From contig JAULSR010000001.1 in assembly GCA_030512295.1 (NCBI GenBank), positions 5,293,001 to 5,357,000 of the forward strand: DNA of 64,000 bases. The letters run 5' to 3'. Under the pieces are notes generated by a model that searched no databases, was not told the DNA's origin, and worked only from the letters and a program-made list of their open reading frames with translations. The DNA comes from Bombardia bombarda. Taxonomy: Eukaryota; Ascomycota; Sordariomycetes; Sordariales; Lasiosphaeriaceae. Both the position numbers and the translations under genes were made by a program. This document shows, one piece after another, positions 21,201 to 32,299 of this stretch. Within the stretch, counting starts at the first letter, position 1. Each line of letters starts with the position of its first letter.

Positions 21201-24200
21201 ACACACCGCTCCCTGTGAGATGCGATCAAGAGTGCAAAATAGAAACAGAGGGGGAAAAGACAGCAGAAAAGAATAGGGTCACAAGGGGGGGCGTGTGGTG
21301 TGTTCTCGAGCTCCGTCTGTGTGGCAGCTGCCAGATCATCCGTAGCATTGGGTCCATGGTCAATGGTCCCGAGCCAATGAAGTGCCAGCTGCAGGAGCCA
21401 GGGCTCTGCAGGTGGTGTAGTCCGGGAATGCTTGCTACGTTTACACCGCTCAAACTCGAAGCCGTGACTGGACAGTCGCTGGACTCGCTGGGCAGTGGGC
21501 GTCCCAGGCCAGAAAAAGCCGTTGCGAGTGCGACTTGCGAGTTGCGACCAGACGGGAGTCGGGTGCCTGCCTGCAAAAACAGAGGGGTGCCACAGCCAGC
21601 GCGCAAGCCTACGGGACACGATTGGATGTGAATTTTCCATCTTCTGACCCGAGTTTATGATTGACTGCGACGGCTGCGTCAGTCACCGCAGTACACAGTA
21701 CTAGCAGGTAATCGTCGTCTGCCATCCATCTCGAGCCAGCACCTCCCCAGCAAAACATGTGAGTCTGAGAGAATGCAAGTCCACACGATCTGCGTTCTGT
21801 TTGAAACATCCCATCACATGCCAAAAGGGTCCTAGTGCGGGTTGAGGACTTGCTGGACCCCCGACCCCGAAGGCTCTCAAGTCTCAAAACCCGGACACTC
21901 AAAATCGACACCCAAGAACCAAGACTTTGCAGACTGCCCTAATGATCCACCTTTGTCTGCAGTCCAGATGCAAGACGATATGATACTTTCCACCTAGGGA
22001 CGTAGACTAGAAAGAGGGCCGCCAGCCTAACAATGTAGGGCAAAGGGGGAAATGGGCCGGACTCTCTTTAGGCCCTCTTTTTCCATGGGGTTCTTTTCGT
22101 GTTTATCAAAACAAAAACAAAAACAACAGACAAGACCGCGTCACCTGCTTCCTTCTCGTATTATTGATATATTTGGGTTTTAGGCATATGATAATCTTGA
22201 GAACCAAAAAGCCTTGTGAGAGGCGAGGAAAGGCATGGTGAGCAATAAATCAAAAAGTAACATTGCGACTTCATGCTCTTCTTCCCAGGTTCCAGTCCCG
22301 CATATCGACTCCATCTCGCTTCCTTATTTTTCTCACCCTCTCCCGTTCTCGCATGCAGTCTCAGTGATGGACTCACCTCTGTTTGTTTTTTACCGCTCAC
22401 CGACTCACACCAACCAACTTCCAACACCAGTGCGCACAACTATCGAACTGGGGCGCACTCCACCTTGCTCAATCTGGCCTGATCCCAACCAAAGCCCTGG
22501 CCTAATTAGTTTTTCTGCTTCTCCCCTTCTCCCCTCACCTTTTCCCCCCACCTCTGGGCTCCCCCTCACCTCACCAGTCACCACCCCTTCCGAGATCCTC
22601 TCTGGGGCTGCCGCTGCCTAGCACGGCCAGTCCACAACATCCATTTTTTGCGGGAGATCGGACGACGATTAATTTGTAGCCGCCGCCGTCCTTCTTTCCC
22701 CGCAAAGATTAACGGCACCATCGCTGCTTGTCTATAGCATTACTCGTAATCCCATGGATGGCTTCTATTTATTCCCTCGTAGCCGCCCTATCAGGTAGCT
22801 ACCATAATAATACTTGGACGTTATTGTACATACATGTACCTGAGACATCCTTGGCCCATGAACTGATAGCCTTGAGGTCGCTCATCGCTTGTGCAATTGA
22901 CCTTGGCTAGCTCTCCCCACGTCGAAGTACATCTGAGTGATCACCAAAACCAACCCAGCATATCAAGAAGATGATTCGAGACATCCTTATTCTTTCACCT
23001 TTCACATATTCACCCCCCCCCCCCCCTTCCTAAGCTCACTGCATCAGTGTTCAAGCTGGTCTTTTTTTGCCACCACTCCTGGAACACAAAACCTATATTG
23101 GCTATCATCTACACCAGATTGTTTACTTTCAGAGAATTTTACTTCCCACCACTCACATGCCATACTCCGTTTGTTTGTTGTTTGTTTGTTTGTTGGCTAC
23201 CTTCTCGGCAACACCACCCGGAGGATCCGGTCCCCTTCCCCGAGACAGTAACCACCTAACCCAACCTTAATAATCCCAAAACACAAAAGTTCACGGCAGC
23301 CGGGACGGACGAGAGAAAAACGGTAGAATGAATTAGTAGGCGGCACAGGAGGCACAACAAGAAAATTTGCCCGACCACGCGCGGGGAGTATTCCTAGTTA
23401 CTGCTGCGGAAAAAAGAAATGGAATAAATGAAATTTACGTCAATGCGCGATAACAACAATACCGATCCTCGAAGAGTAAGTGTGCCTGGGTCCTTCAACA
23501 ATTGGCCCCCGAGACATCGGCCCTGCCGACCTACTGAGCTGAAAAGGCTGTCTTCTGCTGCCTCTTTACCCCTTTTTTTTGTCACCTGAGACATACACAA
23601 CAAACATGGACTATCCGGACCGACAGACGAGCAGACGGTCGAGATGATCTGCCTCGTCTAGCTCGCTCGTCCGCATTGACGCACATACAGCTCGTAATCT
23701 TCTTTTTTCTATCTTCCTTCCGCTTATAGCAAATCATCAATATATGCCTACGACAAGCCACCATTGTTGTTATTGTTTTGTTTTGTTTCGTTCATACTCA
23801 TCGACGGACGGATGATGTATGAAAAGACACGTAAGATAAAATGGAGTTCGATAATTCCCCTCCTGTTCGCTATCAAAACCCACAGCCTCAGGAAATGGAA
23901 GAAGGCACAGTGGATAAGGGCATTCAAAGTGATGAATTATTATTATCTATACTAGCTTCGCGATTCCGGTACAGGTTTATCTCACAGCTGAACTAAAGAG
24001 ACAAAATTGAAAATCGCTGGTTAAACTACAACAATCCCACCCGCTACCCCTAAAGATAAAAAGGGAAATATTCATAAGGGTATCAGTATCACAATCCACA
24101 GCTACCAACTCACCGTGAATACAACTATTGCCCCACCCCCCTTTTAAACCAGACTCCCAGTACCAAAACGACGATCCCAAGCCAGCATCTGCCCCATCCC

Positions 24201-24300
24201 CCGCCGCCTCCATGCCATGCCATTTTTTTGTCATCGATTCATCGCCTTAAATTCACCTCACCTGCCTCAATACCTGCACCATGCTCCACCCTTTGATACC
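21201..24300. other. Gene-free spacer between wee1 and Med1
   Basis: Three kilobases without a gene I can support. A pyrimidine-rich block (22240-22620) contains a 128-codon frame from a genuine ATG at 22235, but its Ser/Pro-rich content just reflects CT-rich DNA. A run of 14 C lies at 23013-23026. The last few hundred bases are the Med1 3' UTR. Non-coding RNA or a spliced gene with short exons is possible but not shown. Confidence 0.4.
23013..23026. repeat. C14 mononucleotide run
   Basis: Fourteen consecutive C within a TTCAC...TTCC context. It is the longest homopolymer noticed in the window and a likely point of sequencing length error or strain variation. Confidence 0.85.
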
Positions 24301-26461
24301 TCACGCCCACCTCGACCTGAGAAACAAACACCATTTATCCAGACTCTCCATCGACTCGAGAATCCCGCCCAGATCCTCCACCCTCCTCTGCCGCCCATTG
24401 GGCGCCACCGCATTCCTCTCATCCAGCACATTCTGCGACTCCACATGTACCTGGCCATTTGCTCTGATCTCCAGCACCACGTTGGCCGTGCCATCTCGAA
24501 AAGGGAACAAAATCTGTAGCTTCGGGATCGGATGGACCGTGAGTGTCACGTCCATCTTGAGCGGCTCCTCCTTCGGCTCCTCCTTCTTGTTACTCTCCAT
24601 CTCCTCTGCTACTGTCGCGAGCGACGGCCCCGACCCAGACCCGGAGTCCGCCGGTGATTTCCCTCCTCCCATGAAGCTAGCAAAGTCATCTCGGCTGGTG
24701 GTGGTCCGCGTGCTCACCGTAGGCGGCATACCCCCAGGCACGGTCGTCGGGTCAGGCTTATCCTTGAAGCTGTTCTCTAGCAGGGTCGACAGGAACGCGA
24801 ACTGCCTCAGGAACGGCAGTAGACTGACGATCTGCTGCGGGTGGGAGAAGGTGAGCTCGGTTAGCGCCCTTGCGTAGATGGGCTTGTAGATATACAGCGT
24901 ATTGACGTGCTCCTTGAGCGACCACTTGACCTCTGCACTCGACGGCGTGAACCCGACCCGCTTGCTGTGGGTGATGGTCCGCGGCTCGCTCGGGTCGTAG
25001 TCACTACCAGGGGCACGCGGGAAGAGCAACGTATCGTAGCTCTTCTGCTGCAATTCGTTAGCGGGCAGCCCGCAGCCTAAATCGCGGATGCTTTCCCATA
25101 AGCCATGAGTTATGTAAATAGGGGGGTCAAATATGGCGTGGAAGGCGACTTCGGGAAGTCTCGCTCCAAGAAGAGATGGCTGTCCAGCCTGCATTTGCAT
25201 CGCCTCCATCTCCTTGTCTTGGTCCAGCGCAGGGAGAAAAGTGCTCTTAGGCTCAAGCCAGTCGAGCATCGGGCCCCCGGCGTGCAGGTCGCCGGGCATC
25301 GTGACCTTCTCAACGTCGGCTGAGATCCACTTGTCCGAGACGCGGACCGGGCTGACCAGCCCAATATCTCTCAGCGGACAGCACGCAATGAGGATGCTCC
25401 ATATCTTCTCCGTCTTGTCCATATACTCCTGCATCTCTGGGTCGGTGGCCAGCTGCAGCCTCTTCTCCACCCAATAGTCCAGGCTCAGCCCGACCCTACG
25501 TCTCGCATTCATGGCGGGGATCCCGCTCTTGGTGCATAAGACCAAGTTGTGTAGGAAATTTTCGCTCTTTCCGATCAACGCCGGGTCCTCCCTTGTACGC
25601 TGCATCTCCCACTGGTGCAGCCGGCTCAGACTCTCGTATATGCCGGCGACGGCCTCGTACAGGTTCAGACCGGGGCTGACGCTGAGCTTGTCTAGGATGG
25701 CCAGTCGCTCGAAGTTAGCGGCGAAGCTGTCCAGCTGTTTGGTTAACGGGCTCTGGTCTGGCGCGAGTTTGAGGTCGTCGAGGAGGATGGCGGCGGCGCT
25801 TTTTGCATGCTTGGTAACGATTTCTGTCGAATCGGGAAAGTCCAGATCAACCTTCTCGACGATATTATTGGAGAAGTGGATGAGTAGCTCAAGCGCAGCG
25901 CCCGCCACAATAAGGGTGCGCTTTGCGTCGACGCCCATACCGTCGCTTTCCCACATAGAATCCAAGCCAAGTCTGTTTGCGAGCCGCTCCAAGCCGGCCT
26001 CGCTGACGAGGCCTTTGCTGCGCTGTCTGAGGGTCAGTACATACGCGTATGGTTGTTGAGGGCAGACGTAAACTTACGCTAAGAACAGCAATGACAGCCT
26101 CAAGCTTCGTTGCAAATTCGTCCTCGGAGGTCCTTCCCGGAGTGTTGAGTCCGCCTGGGCCAGGAAGGCCCAGGTCCAGACCGCCCGAGATCTGCAAAGC
26201 GCTGAAAGCGGCAGCAGTTGAGGGACTGTCAAAATTGACAGCGGCAGCAGAAGGATGTCCCATCATGGAAGCTGATGTTGCCGTTGCAGGCGACTTCTTG
26301 AATTGCTGGGGTGACGATCGAGGACCACGAGGGGAGAAGGCGGCGTGAGGGACGGAGAAGGGGGTGGAAACGGGTGGTGTGGCCGCTGCACCCTGCTGAG
26401 ATTGTGAGGGCGTCTTGCCCTGCTGCGAGAGCGCATGCTTCATGGGAGTTGGCGTCGTCAT
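24301..26461 (-). CDS. med1: Mediator of RNA polymerase II transcription subunit 1
   Basis: A middle-module subunit of the nuclear Mediator complex, bridging activators and RNA polymerase II. Two exons (26461-26078 and 26022-24301, intron 26077-26023 with acceptor ACAG) give 701 residues. The N-terminus (about 100 residues) is disordered, rich in Pro/Ser/Gln with SP/TP sites (PRGPRSSPQQFKKSP). The Med1 domain begins at about residue 115 with EDEFATKLEAVIAVLS and continues over the junction into GLVSEAGLERLANRLGLDSMWE, then LILDD-like helices, and ends with a conserved block near residues 500-530. A Lys/Glu-rich insert follows KSPADSGSGSG. The ATG at 26461 was chosen because the upstream in-frame M is a TTG. 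It is divergent from the coiled-coil gene at 27407. Confidence 0.88.
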
Positions 26462-27406
26462 GGCTGATACCTCGGTGAATTCGGCAGTAATGGTTGAGAG
26501 ATGCAATCGAGTGGCTACAACGGAAAGTCAAATGGCGATCGAGTGAGAAGGCCAGACGGGGAGCCTCTCTTGAACCATGACACCCCGTCACTCGTCCACC
26601 CGTGATGATAGAACTCCAAGATAATTTGGGTTGTTGTAAACAAACTAAAAATTACGGTCCAATGTCTAATGCTGGAGCTTCCAAGTGTCTAATATCATCA
26701 AGTAATGCTAGCATGCGAGTCGAGGTTGTGAGGTTGTGAACCTCGAGATTCATGCAAATGATTGATGTCTTTGAGGAGCTTGGGCCACCATTTCACCCCA
26801 CCAGACACGCTAACGGTGGTTGTTACTGCTCCACGTTGAGTTTACGGGATACAGAAAATGCACTGTGCGTGTACCGGCACTCTGGACAGTAATTATTTAA
26901 ACATCTGATAGTGCTTAAGAGATATTCTTTTATTCAATGAGTAATCCAATCGCACTTCTATGAGCATTGATGACCAGAATTGTACATTTAAGGTGACATT
27001 GCGTACATCAATTGCTTCCTTTAGATTATGACCCAAGGGGCGCGTCTGGGAAATGGATAAAAGGACTGGCTGGACCTACTGACGCCATTTAAGACACGGC
27101 TCAGCTTTATTACACGCAATAAATGCGACCGACTTGCACAATGTAACTCAAGAAATGATGTTTGCACTCCTATTTACATTAGTTGCCGGGCTTGTTTAAA
27201 ACTCGAAGCAACAAAGACCCCCAACTCTCCAGGCGCGTTTCAGCTACCTATCGAAGCTCTTTTCTCTAAAGTGCCCTGTCCTTCAGCGTCTCCCCGCGCT
27301 ACGTCAGTGGACGTAGTGGAATCTACCCCTGCTCTCCTACCAGCAGCAAAGGCACCTAGCAAGGCGCGTCGCAACCCAAGCTCGAGGTAGGGACCACCAA
27401 AACGCG
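26462..27406. promoter_or_regulatory. Divergent promoter region between med1 and the coiled-coil gene
   Basis: About 945 bp between divergent start codons. The central part is AT-rich (26640-27180) and no gene is seen. It should contain both promoters. Confidence 0.5.
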
Positions 27407-28755
27407 ATGAATTTTGTCAATCAACCACCACAGCCGCCATCCTTTCGCGACCCACCGACTACGACCCCGACATCAACACCACCCTCGTCCTCCGCTCCCA
27501 CCTTGGCCTCCGCCTCCGCCTCGGTTCTCGCCCCAACAACGGCTGCGCGCCAGCAACAGCAACCCCCGCCGTCGGCGTCCCTGCTACTACAGCTCCCGTT
27601 CCAACCTCCGGCTCCTGGTCCACCGCCGCCCCAGTCGCCGCAGCTCTTCCTCATGAACGGCATGAACGGCGCCAACATGCAAGCCGGCATGGTCGGCCTA
27701 CCTACGCCAGCCGGCCACCAGGCCGAGCTCAACTACATCTACGGCATGGTTGAGGAGCTGAGCCGCCAGCTCGCCCACAACCAGCGCGCCCTGGAGGATG
27801 TCGTGACAGGCGTCGGCCGCGTGCGCACCCGCGCCAGGTCCATGTCGCTCGGCAATGACGAGTTGATCAGCGCTGCCGCAGACGATATCAAGGGTACATT
27901 ATGCTACCATTATTTTCCCTTCCCCTACTCCACGCCCTCAAATACTAACCAGCCTCCTGCCCAACTACAGCCCAAGAACCCGGCATGGACCAAATCATCT
28001 CCCTCCTGACCGAAGCTCTCGAGAAAGCCAAATTCTCACGCGACTCCAACGCCACCCTCCTCAACCAGTACGCCTCGGTCCTGCAGTCCATGCTCAAGCA
28101 GTTCCACGACTACAAGGCCAAGCACGTGGCCGACGTGGCGGCCTGGCACCGGTCCTACCGCGCGCAGCTGGCCGAGGCCCGCGCCGAGAACTGCCGCCTG
28201 CGCGAGCAGATATGGGAGATACAGGCGCACGCCGGCCAGGCCAACGCCATGATGCGCACCTTCCGCACCCGCTACGACGAAGACGCCGCCCGCTGGGAGC
28301 GCCGCGTCGACGCAAAGGCCGCCCGCCAGGAGCTGCGCTTCTGGAAGCGCATGGCCATGCCCGACCTCGCCGACGACGACCCCTACTGGAGCAGCGACGA
28401 CGACCTCATCGACAGCGCCGAGAAGGACCGCCTGAGGGAGATCCAGAAGAAGGTGGCGGAGCAGCAGATAGCGGCCGATGCGGCGGCGGCTGCTGCGGCG
28501 GCGGCTGCTGCGGCGGCCAAGGACGGTGGGAGTTCCGCGGCGGAGATGATGGGCCGGTTCGGTGAGGACGGTGGTGGTGATCAGATGTCGCAACACCAGC
28601 AGCAGCAGCAGCAGCAGCAGCATCCGCAGGTGCATATGATGATGGGCGGTGTTCCCATGCAAAGGGAGGACGCGGGCCTCACCACCACGCTACCGATTCT
28701 CCCACCAAGGCCGTCGAGTGCTGCTAGCAGTACGGGGTCGACAGGGCAGTCATGA
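27407..28755 (+). CDS. Fungal coiled-coil protein of unknown function, with polyA and polyQ tracts
   Basis: I do not recognise a named family. Two exons (27407-27893, 27971-28755) give 423 residues. The first 85 residues are Pro/Ser/Gln-rich and disordered. Around residues 105-160 a helical segment (LNYIYGMVEELSRQLAHNQRAL) is followed by GRVRTRARSMSLG, a possible RxxS phosphosite. From about 165 to 300 a long coiled coil runs through MDQIISLLTEALEKAKFSRD and YRAQLAEARAENCRLREQIW, ending in the conserved-looking WKRMAMPDLADDDPYWSSDDDLID. Then come a 13-residue alanine run and a short polyQ (about 407 bp before the stop). The ordered core looks constrained and the flanks drift. A scaffold or cytoskeletal role is possible but unsupported. 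Confidence 0.8.
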
Positions 28756-29650
28756 TAGTGGTCAGTCGGCTTGAGGAACAAAAAATTGGGGGCGTTATAT
28801 AGGAGTTTTTGTTTTGTTTACGCATAGTGATGGAGTTTACAGGGCGTGCTGGCTAGCTAGGTAAGCTTTGGCTTTTGCAAGGAAACGCACAAAGTAGCGT
28901 TCTTTTCAAGATGGATGATATCGATTATGGTATATATGAGAGAAGGAGGAGTCCAGTTGTTGCTGTGGTTGTTTTTAGCCATGATGTCTGTATAATATTG
29001 GATGGGGTTCGTCTTTCGGACGTGAATGGGGGGATAATGGAAATCTGATGAACTAATGATCAATTTTCACGTTTCCTATGGCATATTCAATTCATGACGT
29101 TCATTAACTTATTCAGAGAAAGAGTTTCTTGATATAGAGCAACACGGATCAATTATGTACTTTGTGAAGAATTCATAAAAAAATACTCTGGTATCTGTTA
29201 AGGGAAAGCAGTTCATAGAAAGCATCAAAGAAGCATTGCAGTTGCGAAACGGGATGGCTGATGATGGCCCGTCAAAAGTGCTTATCGCCGTGTAGTAACC
29301 TTAATTTTGGAAGCGCCTCAGCAAAACATCGTACGAGATTCTCGCTTCACCTCACACCATCATCCAACCTAAACGTAACAACCGTCACCCTTCAACCAAA
29401 CTATCGCATCACTTTCCATACCTAGTATTACCGACACGCTTCACTATAAATCATTTTCGTCGCGGCTTGAAACACTTTTTTTTTTTGCCACGCGTGATTG
29501 CACAAATCCGACCAGTACCGACATGGGTAGGTGAGGGCTCACGGACCATCAGATACCTATCCTCGAGCAGCCCTCATTTCACCTTCTTCGTCATCCCAAA
29601 CAAACTCAACGATAAAGAGAAGCTTGGTGTGCGGTATTAGACTGGTAGAT
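28756..29650. other. Spacer between the coiled-coil gene and the small membrane protein gene
   Basis: No gene seen. It contains the 3' UTR of the coiled-coil gene, an AT-rich middle, and the promoter and leader of the 64-residue gene. A T-run near 29477 precedes it, and a three-codon upstream ORF (ATG GGT AGG TGA) starts at 29523. Confidence 0.45.
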
Positions 29651-30100
29651 ATGGCCGGTAAAGGCCATATTAATCCGCGGGTATGTCCCTTATTTAAGCC
29701 TTCCAGCACAATCAGATTCCATGATGTGATGATCATCTGTTTGCTAATCAGAACATTTGCCTTCACAGACCGTGGTTGCACCATTAGCAGCTTTCACCAT
29801 GGCCTGCGTGCTCTTTGCGTGAGGGCTTTCTTTTGATCATCCATATTCACCATTTACTTACACCAGCGTAGATACACGCGCTCATCCATCCAAACTGCGA
29901 AGTTGAATGCTGTAAGCTTCCCCTTAAGCATGACATCTGATAATTATTGGCCTTTAGTATTAATATTGAAGTCGGAGTCACTTTATGCTAGATCAACGCT
30001 GACTGACCACTTGGAACGATGACAGAAAATCAACCGCGAGGCACAGCACAGGGCCGCTGTCAATAGCAGCTTGGCTGCCGGAGAGGAGAAGAAACCTTGA
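29651..30100 (+). CDS. Small single-pass membrane protein (64 residues), four exons
   Basis: A short gene recovered by splicing: exons 29651-29680, 29769-29818, 29872-29911 and 30026-30100, with introns starting GTATGT, GTGAGG and GTAAGC and ending CACAG, CGTAG and GACAG. They join in frame to 65 codons including the stop. The protein begins MAGKGHINPR, has one hydrophobic helix from about residue 11 to 27 (TVVAPLAAFTMACVLFAY), then a basic amphipathic stretch TRSSIQTAKLNAKINRE and a polar tail ending EEKKP. The N-terminal PR-TVVAPLAAFTMA and the YTRSSI-AAK-NA pattern resemble a small conserved protein of ascomycetes of unknown function, from memory. A mitochondrial inner-membrane location is plausible from the short N-terminus and basic matrix-side tail, but is inference. 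Confidence 0.75.
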
Positions 30101-30614
30101 AGGAGCAGACGAGCGATGTCGAGGACAATTACCACCTCCGTATAGCGTGTCTGCCTGTTTTCATGACTACGGGCTACAATATGGCTTGATAGTATCTGGT
30201 TAATCTCTATCGATGGTGCCTGTAATTATCCGTGCACCTTGCTAGAGTGTGTCGACATGACGGCATCATGAACGCGTTGTCTACCATGGCATGGGCATTT
30301 GATTATGAGGCAAGCTTACTTGTAACAGAAACCCCTAATATGAAGTAATATGCCATGTTTCCCTACCTACTTAAGTTCCTAAAGTAGGAAGGTAAAATAT
30401 TTCCATCCCAAACTCTTAACCCCTGAGCTCGGTCCCCTGAACAAAGCATGTAAGACTGACGTTTGTTTACCTACTGGAGCATCAACAAGGTTATCGTAAA
30501 CTGGTACATTTCGTCAATCCACTCCCTGATTCATTATGGACAGTCCTGTTGATTTATTTACTGCCATTACCTTTTCCAGTCACCCCCCTCCCCATTTTTT
30601 CCTACCGGACCAGC
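30101..30614. promoter_or_regulatory. Upstream region of the GT8 gene
   Basis: Just over 500 bases holding the 3' UTR of the small gene and the promoter of the GT8 gene. A pyrimidine-rich stretch (about 30570-30605) lies directly before the ATG, as often seen in fungal leaders. Nothing else is evident. Confidence 0.45.
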
Positions 30615-31748
30615 ATGTCAGACAGCAGCAAGCCCCCAGGTGTCACCTCCTCCAAAGTTTGGACCGTTCTCATCACAAACACCGACTACCTCCCAGGTCT
30701 CCTAACGCTGGAATTTTCCCTGCGTCGAGTTCAATCTCGCTACCCCCTCGTTGCCCTCTACACAAACAGCTTCCCGCCATGTGGCCTCGCCGCCCTCACC
30801 ACCCGCGGCATCCCCTCCCAGCGGGTTGAGAACCTCCAGCCCCCAATCCCCAGTGACAACAACGGCAGTGTTGACATCTATAACTACCCCCACGACCCGC
30901 GTTTTCGCGAGTGCTGGACCAAGTTGGTCCCCTTCTCCCTGACGCAGTATGCACGCGTCGTGCAGTTGGACGCCGACATGCTTGTGCTGCGCAACATGGA
31001 CGAGCTGATGGACCTGCCGCTTGACGACAACCAACTAGAACATTCGCCTGCTGTCACCACTGCTGAATACGGGTCCAGATCAGAAGAAACAGACAAGAAC
31101 AACAACGGAAGAGTATTTGCAGCATCCTACGCCTGCCTCTGCAACCCCCTGCACAAGCCACACTATCCGCCCTCATGGCAACCCAAAAACTGCCCCTTCA
31201 CCTCCCAACACTCCGATCCAGACAGCGCGCAAACTGAAGCTCCTAACCCCAACGACCCGATGACAAGCCCGCTCGGCGGCGATCTGAACGGTGGTCTGCA
31301 GGTCGTGCGTCCAGATAAACAGACATTCGAACAAATTACTGCATTCATGCAGCAGCTATCATTACCACCTTCACGATCAAGAGCCGAAACACAGACAGAG
31401 ACAGAGACGGAGAGGAAAGAGGAGAATAAGAGGAGGAGAACGATGGAATTCGCGGACCAGAGCCTCCTAAGCGAGCTGTTCCGCGGTAGATGGGTTGCGC
31501 TGCCGTACGTCTACAACGCGCTCAAGACGATGCGGTGGGACGGCGTGCATGCGGACATATGGAGGGACGGGGAGGTGCGGTGTGTGCATTATATCTTGAC
31601 GCCGAAGCCGTGGGAGGGTGAGGTTGGTGGAGGGAAGACTAAAGAGGGGCTGGGAGGGGATGATGTGACGACGGGGTGGTGGTGGGAGGCAGATGGGGAG
31701 AGGAGAAGAAGTGAGCGGGAGAGGGGGTTTGCGATTGATGGGTATTAA
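30615..31748 (+). CDS. Family 8 glycosyltransferase (glycogenin/galactinol-synthase-like)
   Basis: A retaining glycosyltransferase that uses a nucleotide sugar; the acceptor is unknown. A single exon of 377 residues from ATG 30615; the frame extends upstream only to a TTG. Family features in order are KVWTVLITNTDYLPGLLTLEFSLR (beta-strand 1 and nucleotide site), CWTKLVPFSLTQY, the metal-binding DxD in VVQLDADMLVLRNMDEL, NGGLQVVRPD, FADQSLLSELF and a C-terminal HYILTPKPW with the histidine common to GT8. The stretch NPLHKPHYPPSWQPKNCPF matches fungal glycogenin-like proteins of the cytosol. There is no signal peptide or membrane anchor. Two poorly conserved charged inserts (SRAETQTETETERKEENKRR) interrupt the fold. 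It converges on the polyQ protein gene. Confidence 0.85.
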   Translation: MSDSSKPPGVTSSKVWTVLITNTDYLPGLLTLEFSLRRVQSRYPLVALYTNSFPPCGLAALTTRGIPSQRVENLQPPIPSDNNGSVDIYNYPHDPRFRECWTKLVPFSLTQYARVVQLDADMLVLRNMDELMDLPLDDNQLEHSPAVTTAEYGSRSEETDKNNNGRVFAASYACLCNPLHKPHYPPSWQPKNCPFTSQHSDPDSAQTEAPNPNDPMTSPLGGDLNGGLQVVRPDKQTFEQITAFMQQLSLPPSRSRAETQTETETERKEENKRRRTMEFADQSLLSELFRGRWVALPYVYNALKTMRWDGVHADIWRDGEVRCVHYILTPKPWEGEVGGGKTKEGLGGDDVTTGWWWEADGERRRSERERGFAIDGY

Positions 31749-32299
31749 ATGGAATGGATATGGTAATAAGAAAAGAGGGTGAAAGGGGGTTGGTGTTGTT
31801 GTTGTTGTTGTTGTTGTTGTGAATCAAACCGCTTTTGCAAAGAGGAAACATATTCATCTTTGGATAATTATATAGATCTGGAACGAGTAGTGTTTCTTTC
31901 AATAATGTCAAATATTCATGTAAATCGATACTCGTACCTTTACCAACTCATATCTCACGTTTAAATAGCATGGAACCAATATTTTTAGATACTGCATGTA
32001 TCAATCCAGTACCATCACGTAGGATGATTTATAACCATGCACGTAAGAAACAAAACACTAGAACAGCCAACTGATCAAAGACAGATATTACTCAGAAAAA
32101 TAATCATGACTATAAAGGTATTATGAAAAGAATACCAATTAAATAAAACAATTATAACAACCATACACTCCAAGAATCTTCCAAGTATCTGGGATCCAAC
32201 AGACACAAGCCATAAGTCATTAAACAAAATTGAGTAAGGGGTATGAACTATCTAGACAACAACAAAACCCATAACTGCATACCTTCCTACCATATCCTC
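31749..32299. other. Convergent 3' intergenic region (GT8 / polyQ protein)
   Basis: AT-rich, no gene. A GTT microsatellite of eight units lies at 31795-31818, within the GT8 3' UTR. Confidence 0.55.

Noticed and set aside
22235..22621. 128-codon plus-strand frame with a true ATG
   Set aside because: Ser/Pro-rich content follows from CT-rich DNA; no domain, no splicing support and no codon bias.
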